Origin: Pyrinomonadaceae bacterium
GTDB taxonomy: Bacteria > Acidobacteriota > Blastocatellia > Pyrinomonadales > Pyrinomonadaceae
Length of the DNA: 5,294 bases
Direction of reading: 5' to 3'
Assembly: GCA_018060305.1 (NCBI GenBank)
Contig: JAGOWF010000209.1
Span: forward strand, 1-5,294
The notes beneath the pieces are model-generated. The model saw only the letters and a list, made by a program, of their open reading frames with translations, was not told where the DNA came from and searched no databases. This document shows, in pieces, positions 1 through 5,294 of the stretch; positions within the stretch are counted from its first letter, which is position 1, and each line of letters starts with the position of its first letter. Both the position numbers and the translations under genes were made by a program.

Positions 1-2
1 CT

Positions 3-1907
3 CTGCAGCTCTATGATTTTCACGCAGATTTCGTAACTCCTGCAAATTCAACATTTATCGAACGCAGCGAAAGCCCGCTCGCAGTCGCCGCCTTTGATCC
101 GACCAGCCCTGACGGCCGCGAGGACATTGCTCAGCCGCCACCGGGGGCGATGCTCGACGCTAACAGCGACCGGCTGAGCTATCGTGCGGCGTATCGCAAC
201 TTTGGCAGCAGCGAATCGCTGGTTCTCAGCCAAACCGTACGGCTATCTCAGGTGCCGTATCGCGCCGGTGTGCGGCTGTATGAACTGCGGCGCTCGGGCG
301 GATCGTTTACGGTAGCGGAGCAATCGACGATCGGCGACGCGAGTTCATCGCGATGGATCGGCAGTGCGGCACAGGACGGGAACGGTAATCTCGCCGTCGG
401 GTATAACCATGTGGCTGATGACCGCCAGCCGTCGCTATTCTACACGGGCCGCCTAGCGGGCGAACCGGCGGGAACGTTTCGAGACGAGGGAACACTTATT
501 ACAGGCACCGGCGTCCAACGCATTCAGAGCGTCGGCCGCTGGGGCGACTACAGCGGGATGTCGGTCGATCCGGTGGACGACTGCACATTCTGGATGACAG
601 GTGAATATTACACGCTCCAGAGCCAACAGTTTCACGAGATGACGTGGTTGACGCGGATCGGGCGATTCAAATTTCCCGAATGTACACGGACGCCACGATC
701 GACCATCACCGGCGTTGTAACCAATGTCGCGACCGGCCAGCCGCTCGACGGCGCGATCGTTTCGGCAGCGGCCTACTCGCGACGGAGCGGGCCGCATGGC
801 GGATACGGTGAGCTTTCCGTCCTGCCGGGCACGTATAACGTAACAGCGAACAAGCGAGGCTTCCGCGAACAAAGCGTCACGCTAACGCTTACGAATGGGC
901 AGGCTGCAACGCAGAACTTCGCGCTCGAACCAATGCCTGTGCTCGACAGCACAGGAACAACGCTGACCTCAGAAAGCTGTGCGATCAACGGTGCTCCTGA
1001 TCCGGGCGAGGTGGTAACGATATCGATCGCGTTGCGCAATACAGGTTCGATCCCGACGCAGAACCTTACGGCGACATTGATCGCCGGCGGCGGCGTCATC
1101 GATCCCGGTGCGCCGCAGAACTACGGCTCAATGCCGGTAAACTCGCCCGCTATTTCCAGGCCGTTTATCTTTACCGTCGATCCCGCAACCTTATGCGGGA
1201 GCAAGGTGACAATGACGCTGCACCTTCAAGACGGCGTGAGCGACCTCGGTAATATTTCAATCGAGTTGCAAACGGGCAAGCAGCAGATCGCGTTTTCGCA
1301 ATCGTTCGATCGAACGCCGCTCGGCTTTTTGCCGCCAAGATGGAGCCGTTCGGAGTCACACTCTAACCAATTCGAGCCGCACGGCGAGCGCAATTGGCGC
1401 GCGAGCAACACAAGGTCAACCGCAGGTGGTAAATCGGCGTTCTCGAAAGACCTGCAGTTTGTCGGCGTGAATGAGATGGTGTCGCCTGCGTTTCGCGTGC
1501 AGTCGTCCGAGGCACGCGTGAGGTTCCAAAACTGGTACGAGCTTGAGACGACTTTCCTGCGCAATCGGCGTTATGACGGTTCGATCCTTGAGATCAGGAT
1601 CGGCGACGGCGAGTGGCAGAACATCACCGCGGCGGGTGGTGTGTTCGAGGCGGGCGGCTATGACGGCCCGATCGATACTTGCTGTCAGAATCCGCTCGGC
1701 GGCGAGCCCGGATGGTCAGGCCGCAGCGGCATCAATCAGGTGTCTGAGTTTATCCTCTCTGTGGCCCGTTTGCCGGCCTCAGCCGTCGGCCAGATCATCC
1801 AACTGAGGTGGCGTATCGGAACGGACATCGGCACATTCCGCGAAGGCCAATATATCGATGACCTGGTCGTGACCGACGGTTACCGGTGCGGCTGTCTGAT
1901 ACCCTGA
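3..1907 (+). CDS. Large secreted multidomain protein, 5' end missing (propeller-like region, carboxypeptidase-regulatory-like domain, C-terminal sandwich domain)
   Basis: The frame is open from the window edge to the TGA at 1905-1907 (634 residues visible). An ATG at 150 is internal: the residues before it (LYDFHADFVTPANSTF...) continue the same family sequence, so the true start lies upstream. Residues 1 to about 230 resemble a beta-propeller or sialidase-like extracellular region, with W-G-D-Y-S-G-M at 180-186 and D-C-T-F-W at 193-197. Residues about 233-310 form a carboxypeptidase-regulatory-like beta-sandwich (T-G-V-V-T opening, P-G-T-Y-N-V, closing A-L-E-P). Residues about 315-425 look like a CARDB/Ig-like spacer (D-P-G-E-V-V-T-I-S-I-A-L-R-N-T-G). 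Residues about 430-634 look like a jelly-roll or MAM-like domain ending Y-I-D-D-L-V-V-T-D-G. Cysteines at 560-561 and 629/631 could form disulfides. I see no catalytic motif and no C-terminal sorting signal; a protease or other enzyme domain could lie in the missing N-terminus. The protein is probably exported; its function is unknown. It converges on cdaR. Confidence 0.85.
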   Translation: MQLYDFHADFVTPANSTFIERSESPLAVAAFDPTSPDGREDIAQPPPGAMLDANSDRLSYRAAYRNFGSSESLVLSQTVRLSQVPYRAGVRLYELRRSGGSFTVAEQSTIGDASSSRWIGSAAQDGNGNLAVGYNHVADDRQPSLFYTGRLAGEPAGTFRDEGTLITGTGVQRIQSVGRWGDYSGMSVDPVDDCTFWMTGEYYTLQSQQFHEMTWLTRIGRFKFPECTRTPRSTITGVVTNVATGQPLDGAIVSAAAYSRRSGPHGGYGELSVLPGTYNVTANKRGFREQSVTLTLTNGQAATQNFALEPMPVLDSTGTTLTSESCAINGAPDPGEVVTISIALRNTGSIPTQNLTATLIAGGGVIDPGAPQNYGSMPVNSPAISRPFIFTVDPATLCGSKVTMTLHLQDGVSDLGNISIELQTGKQQIAFSQSFDRTPLGFLPPRWSRSESHSNQFEPHGERNWRASNTRSTAGGKSAFSKDLQFVGVNEMVSPAFRVQSSEARVRFQNWYELETTFLRNRRYDGSILEIRIGDGEWQNITAAGGVFEAGGYDGPIDTCCQNPLGGEPGWSGRSGINQVSEFILSVARLPASAVGQIIQLRWRIGTDIGTFREGQYIDDLVVTDGYRCGCLIP

Positions 1908-1952
1908 CATCGAGATAATAAGCTGCGGCGGAATAGGATTGGCCGGGTAAAC

Positions 1953-2843
1953 TCATCGGATAGAAACCTTTTTGACCTCGATCAGCTCTTCCATGTCGGG
2001 CGGCAATATTACCTGTGGCTGCTCTTCGCCGCCGTCATTCAAGGACATTTCGACCCGCAGATCGTCGGCGTGCATTTTTGCCAGCACCGTCCTCGGCCCA
2101 TACAGGACAAAGGTCGCGTTCTTGCCGACGCCTGCGATAGGCAGCGTGAATGAGCGTTCGATACGGTGTTCACCGATGCGCAACTGAACGTCGACCACAG
2201 TATTCAATACGGCGGCCCTTGGCTGCGAAGCCAAGACCGGGACCTGCAATGCGGTGAAGTCTCCCTTCCGTCCGGTGATGTCGATCTTTTCGGTCTTTAC
2301 AAATTCGATCGTCCTCATCACGCTCTCAGGCCCGCGAACACGGACTCTGGGTGGGATAACTAAACTGCTATACAATTCGTATCCCGCCGGCAGTTGCCCC
2401 TTTGTTTCGGTCCTGACCTCAAGGTCGCGCTCCTCGACCCTCTCAAGGGCGACGACGATACGGCTGGGTGCGACCTCAGACAGCTTCACGCCCTGCGGGA
2501 GCGGGACGTAAACAGATTCCGGTTCGAGCAACACTACGCGGTCGCCCATAGGCGCTTCGGTCAAATCGACCGTGGCGCTGAGTTCACTACGATTGATCTG
2601 CTCGATCCTTCGCTTGTCGCCGCTGATCTCTATTTCGACCTCCTGCTGAGCGCTGCTTGAGATCTGAGCGTTACTAGCCGTAGTCAGGTTTAACGGCACC
2701 GTGATCCGGCGCGTTGTCGGTGTACTCAGCCCCGTGACGACGAACCAAAGAGCCAAGGTAATGGCGAGTGCAGTCAGTTTCAGTGCCCAATCCTCAAAGA
2801 ATATCTTGCGGACGATCTGTTTTGCGAAGAACGTGTTGTTCAC
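1953..2843 (-). CDS. cdaR: CdaR (YbbR-domain) membrane-anchored regulator of diadenylate cyclase
   Basis: This 296-residue protein has the standard CdaR layout. A short basic cytoplasmic tail is followed by one membrane helix (about residues 19-38, L-K-L-T-A-L-A-I-T-L-A-L-W-F-V-V). Three extracytoplasmic YbbR repeats follow, at about 46-135, 139-223 and 226-296. Each ends in a beta-strand pattern such as P-P-R-V-R-V-R-G-P-E-S-V, and the last closes with V-K-K-V-S-I-R. In Firmicutes CdaR binds CdaA in the membrane and tunes c-di-AMP synthesis; the same role is inferred here from sequence and from its place directly behind cdaA. The start is a GTG at 2841-2843. It is the only reasonable choice: an in-frame TAG lies five codons upstream and the next Met is near residue 99. 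No clear Shine-Dalgarno is visible, so translation probably couples to termination of cdaA 7 bp upstream. The family is often three- or four-repeat, so the protein appears complete. Confidence 0.9.
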   Translation of the reverse strand: MNNTFFAKQIVRKIFFEDWALKLTALAITLALWFVVTGLSTPTTRRITVPLNLTTASNAQISSSAQQEVEIEISGDKRRIEQINRSELSATVDLTEAPMGDRVVLLEPESVYVPLPQGVKLSEVAPSRIVVALERVEERDLEVRTETKGQLPAGYELYSSLVIPPRVRVRGPESVMRTIEFVKTEKIDITGRKGDFTALQVPVLASQPRAAVLNTVVDVQLRIGEHRIERSFTLPIAGVGKNATFVLYGPRTVLAKMHADDLRVEMSLNDGGEEQPQVILPPDMEELIEVKKVSIR

Positions 2844-2850
2844 GGCTGTA

Positions 2851-3684
2851 TCAGACTATCTCGGTTGGCTCGGTCTTCTCAGCAAAATGTTCCTGACGAG
2901 ATTCGATCAATGGTATCTGGAGTGCCTTCAAGAGAAGCTTTCGAAGCTGTGTTGCGTCGATGTTGCGGTGAACCATGCCCGCTTCGACATAGGTGATCAA
3001 GCCAGTCTCCTCTGACACGACGATCGAGATGGCATCCGAACCCTCGGTGATGCCGATCGCCGCACGATGGCGTGTCCCAAGCTCGCGCGACACCTCAGGG
3101 TTCTTTGTGAGCGGTAGGAACACTGATGCTGCTGCGATCCGTTCGTTCTGAATGACGACCGCTCCGTCATGAAGCGGCGTCGCAGGGTCAAAGATAGTTA
3201 CGAGCAGATCGTAGCTGATCCTGGCATCAAGCTGAACGCCGGCATCAACGAAATTGCGCAATCCAACGTTACGTTCGATCACGACGAGGGCACCCGTCTT
3301 TTCAGATGCCAGCGTGGTTATGGCAAGCACCATCTCGTCATAAACGCTGCCGCCAAATTGGCCGCGCTGCCGTTTCATTATCGGATAGCGGAGCCGGTTG
3401 GCAAAAAACATCAATGCCTGTCGGATCTCTGATTGGAACAGGACGATTATCGCGATCCCGATAAATCCGACCGCGTAGCGCAATACGAATTCGAGAGTTG
3501 TCAATTCCTGAGTAGCAGCGAACCAATAGAGCAGTGCCAGCAGGAGCAGGCCGATCACCGTCGGCACAGCACGCGTGCCGCGGAGTAGCTTGAGCACCAC
3601 GTAAACGATGATAAAAACGAGCGCAATGTCGAGGATATTACGCAAGCCGCCGATCGCAGGAATTAGATCTGAAAACTGCATCAC
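2851..3684 (-). CDS. cdaA: CdaA-type membrane diadenylate cyclase (c-di-AMP synthase)
   Basis: It condenses two ATP to c-di-AMP at the cytoplasmic face of the membrane. The 277 residues match the usual CdaA length and layout. Three N-terminal membrane helices lie at about 15-35, 40-57 and 65-83, followed by the F-Q-S-E-I-R-Q-A-L linker (83-91). The DisA_N/DAC domain runs from about 115 to 230. All catalytic signatures are intact: D-G-A at 173-175 within P-L-H-D-G-A-V-V-I, R-H-R at 205-207 within G-T-R-H-R-A-A-I-G, and S-E-E-T-G at 224-228. The start is a GTG at 3682-3684 followed at once by an ATG (3679-3681); either could initiate, and an in-frame TAG eight codons upstream rules out extension. 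No strong Shine-Dalgarno is present (only G-G-A-C-G-G-like sequence). A 9-bp hairpin ends 9 nt before the GTG. The stop is 7 bp from cdaR, indicating one operon. An active cyclase is very likely. Confidence 0.95.
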   Translation of the reverse strand: MMQFSDLIPAIGGLRNILDIALVFIIVYVVLKLLRGTRAVPTVIGLLLLALLYWFAATQELTTLEFVLRYAVGFIGIAIIVLFQSEIRQALMFFANRLRYPIMKRQRGQFGGSVYDEMVLAITTLASEKTGALVVIERNVGLRNFVDAGVQLDARISYDLLVTIFDPATPLHDGAVVIQNERIAAASVFLPLTKNPEVSRELGTRHRAAIGITEGSDAISIVVSEETGLITYVEAGMVHRNIDATQLRKLLLKALQIPLIESRQEHFAEKTEPTEIV

Positions 3685-3693
3685 CCGTGCCGT

Positions 3694-3722
3694 CCGCTGT
3701 GCGTTCTAGGATAGCACAGCGG
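3694..3722 (-). promoter_or_regulatory. Perfect 9-bp inverted repeat in the leader of cdaA
   Basis: CCGCTGTGC and GCACAGCGG are exact reverse complements separated by 11 nt. In the mreB-cdaA transcript they would fold into a GC-rich hairpin that ends 9 nt before the cdaA GTG start, occupying or bordering the ribosome-binding region (the weak G-C-G-G-A-C-G-G runs into the stem). No U-tract follows on either strand, so it is not a classic terminator. As DNA, half-site centres 20 bp apart (two helical turns) would also suit a dimeric regulator. It is a control element candidate for uncoupling cdaA-cdaR from mreB. Confidence 0.5.
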
Positions 3723-3764
3723 TGGTTGGGTCGATCCTCTTTTTGATCGGGGCGATGTGGCAGA

Positions 3765-4838
3765 TCATGCCTCGAACGGGACCTCGGCATTCTGCAGCAC
3801 GCCGAGCTCGTTACGCGAGACGCGTTCGAGCAAGTCCTGATCGTCGAACATTTTGACCAGCCCATTTACGGTCGCGTAACGCGGTTCGTCAGCGATCGTT
3901 ACCGGAAGGTTTATGAATGAACGCATATACTGATCGATGCCCTCAAGCAGAGCACCGCCCCCGGTCAGGATCACGCCGCGGTCATAGATGTCTGCCGCGA
4001 CCTCTGGTCTCAGTTCTGTCAAGGTGTCCTGAACCAAGATCGCGATCCGGCGGACGATAGCCTCAACGATCGGATATACCTCGCCGTTGGTTATCTCGAG
4101 TGCGGCCGGGCTGCGAGTTTCGACATTACGCCCGCGGACCTCGGTCGACTTATCGAGTTCCTCTGGGAGAAAAGTGGACGCAAACTTTGTCTTCAGCTTC
4201 TCGATGGTCTCTTCGCCGACCTGAATTCCGCGGTGCCGGCGAAGGTGCGTTGCCAGGCTCTCGTTGATCGCGTTCGATCCGTAGCGTTCCGACGTCGAAT
4301 GGACGATCGTGCCCTTTGCGATTATCGCTATGCTTGTCGTTCCGGCTCCGATATCAACGATCGCAGATGCCCGCTTGTCGGTCGGAAGGACACCGGCCCC
4401 GAATGCCGCCGCCAGGCCCTCTTCCATCATAAATACCTTGCCGATTCCCGCATCGTCGGCCGCGTTAAGCAATGCACGCTGCTCGACGTGGGTCACATCC
4501 GAAACCATCGACATTACGGCCTGGATCGCTATGTTCGAGCCGCCCGTCTTTCCCTTCTTTACAAAGTGGGCGAGCATTCGCTTTGTCCGCTCAAAATCAG
4601 CGACCACGCCGCCAATCAAGGGGGCTTTGACAACGACATCGCGGCCCTCACGGCCTGCCATCTCGGCGGCTTCCTCACCGAACGCAACGATCTCATCGGT
4701 CATTTCATTGAGCGCCACCAGAGACGGCTCATCGAGCACTACACCACGGCCCTTGACCGCGATGATGGTGCTTGCCGTTCCAAGGTCGATAGCCATGGAA
4801 TCGGTCACCAGCTTCTTAAGCGACGAGATCTTCAGCAT
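3765..4838 (-). CDS. mreB: Divergent MreB/Mbl-family bacterial actin
   Basis: MreB polymerises under the inner membrane and directs cell-wall elongation. The 357 residues are close to the family norm (about 335-350). The N-terminus M-L-K-I-S-S-L-K-K-L-V resembles the membrane-binding amphipathic helix of Gram-negative MreB. Nucleotide loops can be placed: phosphate-1 D-L-G-T-A-S-T (18-24), E-E-G-L-A-A-A-F-G-A-G (139-149), phosphate-2 D-I-G-A-G-T-T-S (162-169) and adenosine loop L-T-G-G-G-A-L-L (291-298). Several usually fixed positions differ: E-E-P is E-E-G, D-I-G-G-G-T-T-E/D is D-I-G-A-G-T-T-S, the V-P-S-G-I-T block is A-V-M-S-M-V-S-D-V-T, and the G-G-D block after the second loop is Y-G-S-N. 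The Asp, Glu and Thr residues tied to ATP binding and hydrolysis remain. The start is the ATG at 4836-4838, with an in-frame TGA six codons upstream and no clear Shine-Dalgarno. No mreC or mreD follows; cdaA does. It could be a second, specialised MreB rather than the main elongasome copy. Confidence 0.88.
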   Translation of the reverse strand: MLKISSLKKLVTDSMAIDLGTASTIIAVKGRGVVLDEPSLVALNEMTDEIVAFGEEAAEMAGREGRDVVVKAPLIGGVVADFERTKRMLAHFVKKGKTGGSNIAIQAVMSMVSDVTHVEQRALLNAADDAGIGKVFMMEEGLAAAFGAGVLPTDKRASAIVDIGAGTTSIAIIAKGTIVHSTSERYGSNAINESLATHLRRHRGIQVGEETIEKLKTKFASTFLPEELDKSTEVRGRNVETRSPAALEITNGEVYPIVEAIVRRIAILVQDTLTELRPEVAADIYDRGVILTGGGALLEGIDQYMRSFINLPVTIADEPRYATVNGLVKMFDDQDLLERVSRNELGVLQNAEVPFEA

Positions 4839-4856
4839 AATGCCAGACGATGATCA

Positions 4857-4870
4857 GTGATGGATATCAC
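4857..4870 (-). promoter_or_regulatory. Small hairpin at the predicted 5' end of the mreB transcript
   Basis: On the minus strand GTGAT-ATCC-ATCAC forms a 5-bp stem with a 4-nt loop, starting at or next to the predicted transcription start. It overlaps a Shine-Dalgarno-like GAGGTGAT (4873-4866) that is about 27 nt from the mreB ATG, too far to serve it directly, and that may be only partly transcribed. It could be a 5' stabilising stem, an operator, or chance. Confidence 0.3.
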
Positions 4871-4875
4871 CTCAA

Positions 4876-4905
4876 ATTATATGCCCAATTCGATGTTGCT
4901 TCCAA
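4876..4905 (-). promoter_or_regulatory. Sigma-70-type promoter for mreB
   Basis: On the minus strand a TTGGAA (-35, positions 4905-4900, four of six consensus bases) is followed by an 18-bp spacer and a perfect TATAAT (-10, 4881-4876). Transcription would start at about 4868-4870 and give a leader of about 30 nt before the mreB ATG. The site lies wholly between the cyclase stop and the mreB start, in the right direction. It probably drives mreB and may drive cdaA-cdaR as well. This is motif reading only; the start site is unverified. Confidence 0.65.
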
Positions 4906-4908
4906 GCA
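4897..4908. promoter_or_regulatory. Interrupted palindrome over the -35 of the mreB promoter (operator candidate)
   Basis: TGCTT-CC-AAGCA has perfect 5-bp arms around a 2-bp centre and covers the whole -35 hexamer (4900-4905). A dimeric repressor bound here would block polymerase. The arms are short enough to arise by chance, and no regulator gene is in view. Confidence 0.3.
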
Positions 4909-4913
4909 CAAAT

Positions 4914-5294
4914 TTACTGCCAGCGGACTTCAAAGAGATCAACCGGTTGGACACGGTTCTTGACAGTTATAGGTTCACGTCGGTCCAGCGGGAAAATATC
5001 GCCGGCGGCCGATGCGCATTCGGAACTGATCAGGATCTGGCCCCCTTTGGCGTTGGATTCTAGCCGCGAGGCTAAATTGACCGTATCGCCGATGGCCGTA
5101 TATTCAGAGCGCCTCTCCGAACCGATGTAGCCGATCGTGGCGACGCCGGTATGCAGTCCGATGCCTATGGATAACTGCGCAAACTCCGCACCGGCGGGGC
5201 CCGCGCGTAACTCCGCGAGCTTTTTCTGCATGGCGACAGCGGCAGTCAGGGCGTTCTTAGCATCGTTCGGAGTTGGTTTCGGTGCTCCAAAAAG
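4914..5294 (-). CDS. Class III adenylate/guanylate cyclase, C-terminal part of catalytic domain (N-terminus outside window)
   Basis: Only the last 126 codons are visible, ending in TAA at 4914-4916. The frame stays open to the window edge, reading L-F-G-A-P followed by a helix ending A-V-A-M-Q-K-K-L-A-E-L; the internal ATG at 5231 is therefore not the start. The visible part holds the CYCc core: G-I-G-L-H-T-G (residues 44-50), then E-Y-T-A-I-G-D-T-V-N-L-A-S-R-L-E (64-79). The transition-state Asn (73) and Arg (77) are present. The purine-selecting position, Asp in mammalian adenylyl cyclases, is Thr66, as in class IIIb bacterial enzymes, which favours cAMP as product. The metal-binding aspartates would lie outside the window or at its edge. 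Sensor domains, commonly CHASE2, GAF, FHA or similar, cannot be seen. It lies 75 bp upstream of mreB on the same strand, but a promoter intervenes. Confidence 0.9.
   Translation of the reverse strand, partial: LFGAPKPTPNDAKNALTAAVAMQKKLAELRAGPAGAEFAQLSIGIGLHTGVATIGYIGSERRSEYTAIGDTVNLASRLESNAKGGQILISSECASAAGDIFPLDRREPITVKNRVQPVDLFEVRWQ

Noticed and set aside
150..152. ATG at 150 as the start of the left-end gene
   Set aside because: The frame is open upstream to the window edge and the encoded residues continue the same family-like sequence; no ribosome site precedes the ATG.
453..1099. Leftward open frames (139 and 108 codons) opposite the secreted-protein gene
   Set aside because: They are shadows of a continuous, domain-bearing frame on the other strand, with no recognisable product.
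1908..1952. Possible bidirectional terminator between the convergent genes
   Set aside because: No GC-rich stem with a flanking T run can be found on either strand.
3703..3713. TATCCT in the hairpin loop as a -10 box for a separate cdaA promoter
   Set aside because: Only four of six bases match and there is no -35-like hexamer 16-18 bp upstream.
3731..3750. CGATC...GATCG stem with a T-rich loop between mreB and cdaA, considered as mreB terminator
   Set aside because: The stem is only 5 bp, the T/A run lies in the loop rather than after the stem, and in the mreB direction the run is A, not U.
4233..4860. Two long rightward open frames (206 and 183 codons) opposite the 5' half of mreB
   Set aside because: They are antisense to a confidently recognised actin gene; their products are rich in Arg/His/Cys or Ser/Thr/Pro and resemble no family.
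1..5294. Frequent CGATC/GATCG words across the window, considered as a HIP1-like or uptake-signal repeat
   Set aside because: Most fall in coding sequence at Ile-ATC, Asp-GAT and Arg/Ser codon junctions; no longer conserved flank is seen, and enrichment cannot be computed by eye.

Overview
The window looks like an ordinary chromosomal segment of a moderately GC-rich bacterium. The best guess is Acidobacteriota, possibly Blastocatellia. The main clue is the rightward secreted protein at the left end: its beta-propeller-like segment (W-G-D-Y-S-G-M, D-C-T-F-W), carboxypeptidase-regulatory-like domain and C-terminal sandwich region resemble proteins I associate with that group. This taxonomic call is an inference from remembered protein style, not from a marker gene.

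Layout. Positions 3-1907 (+) hold the 3' part of the large secreted or surface protein, whose start lies outside the window. It converges, across a 45-bp gap, on a leftward series of four genes. Read in their own direction these are: the 3' end of a class III nucleotide cyclase (5294-4914), a divergent mreB (4838-3765), cdaA, a membrane diadenylate cyclase (3684-2851), and cdaR, a YbbR-domain protein (2843-1953). The cyclase/mreB gap (75 bp) carries a good sigma-70-type promoter with a perfect TATAAT. The mreB/cdaA gap (80 bp) carries a perfect 9-bp inverted repeat just before the cdaA start. cdaA and cdaR are 7 bp apart and surely cotranscribed. No gene-free stretch exceeds 80 bp, and I see no tRNA, rRNA, mobile element or CRISPR.

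How the genes may work together. CdaA makes c-di-AMP from two ATP at the membrane, and CdaR-type proteins are its known membrane partner and modulator, often linked to cell-wall precursor supply through GlmM. MreB directs wall synthesis. An mreB-cdaA-cdaR order therefore suggests co-regulation of wall morphogenesis and c-di-AMP signalling. The cyclase upstream adds a second nucleotide messenger, probably cAMP, although the mreB promoter suggests it need not share a transcript with the rest. glmM, the usual third gene of cdaA-cdaR operons, is absent: cdaR is followed by the convergent gene.

Nothing here is clearly a new system. The most checkable points are the substituted nucleotide-loop residues of MreB, the hairpin in the cdaA leader, the promoter with an operator-like palindrome at mreB, and the c-di-AMP/actin/cyclase neighbourhood.
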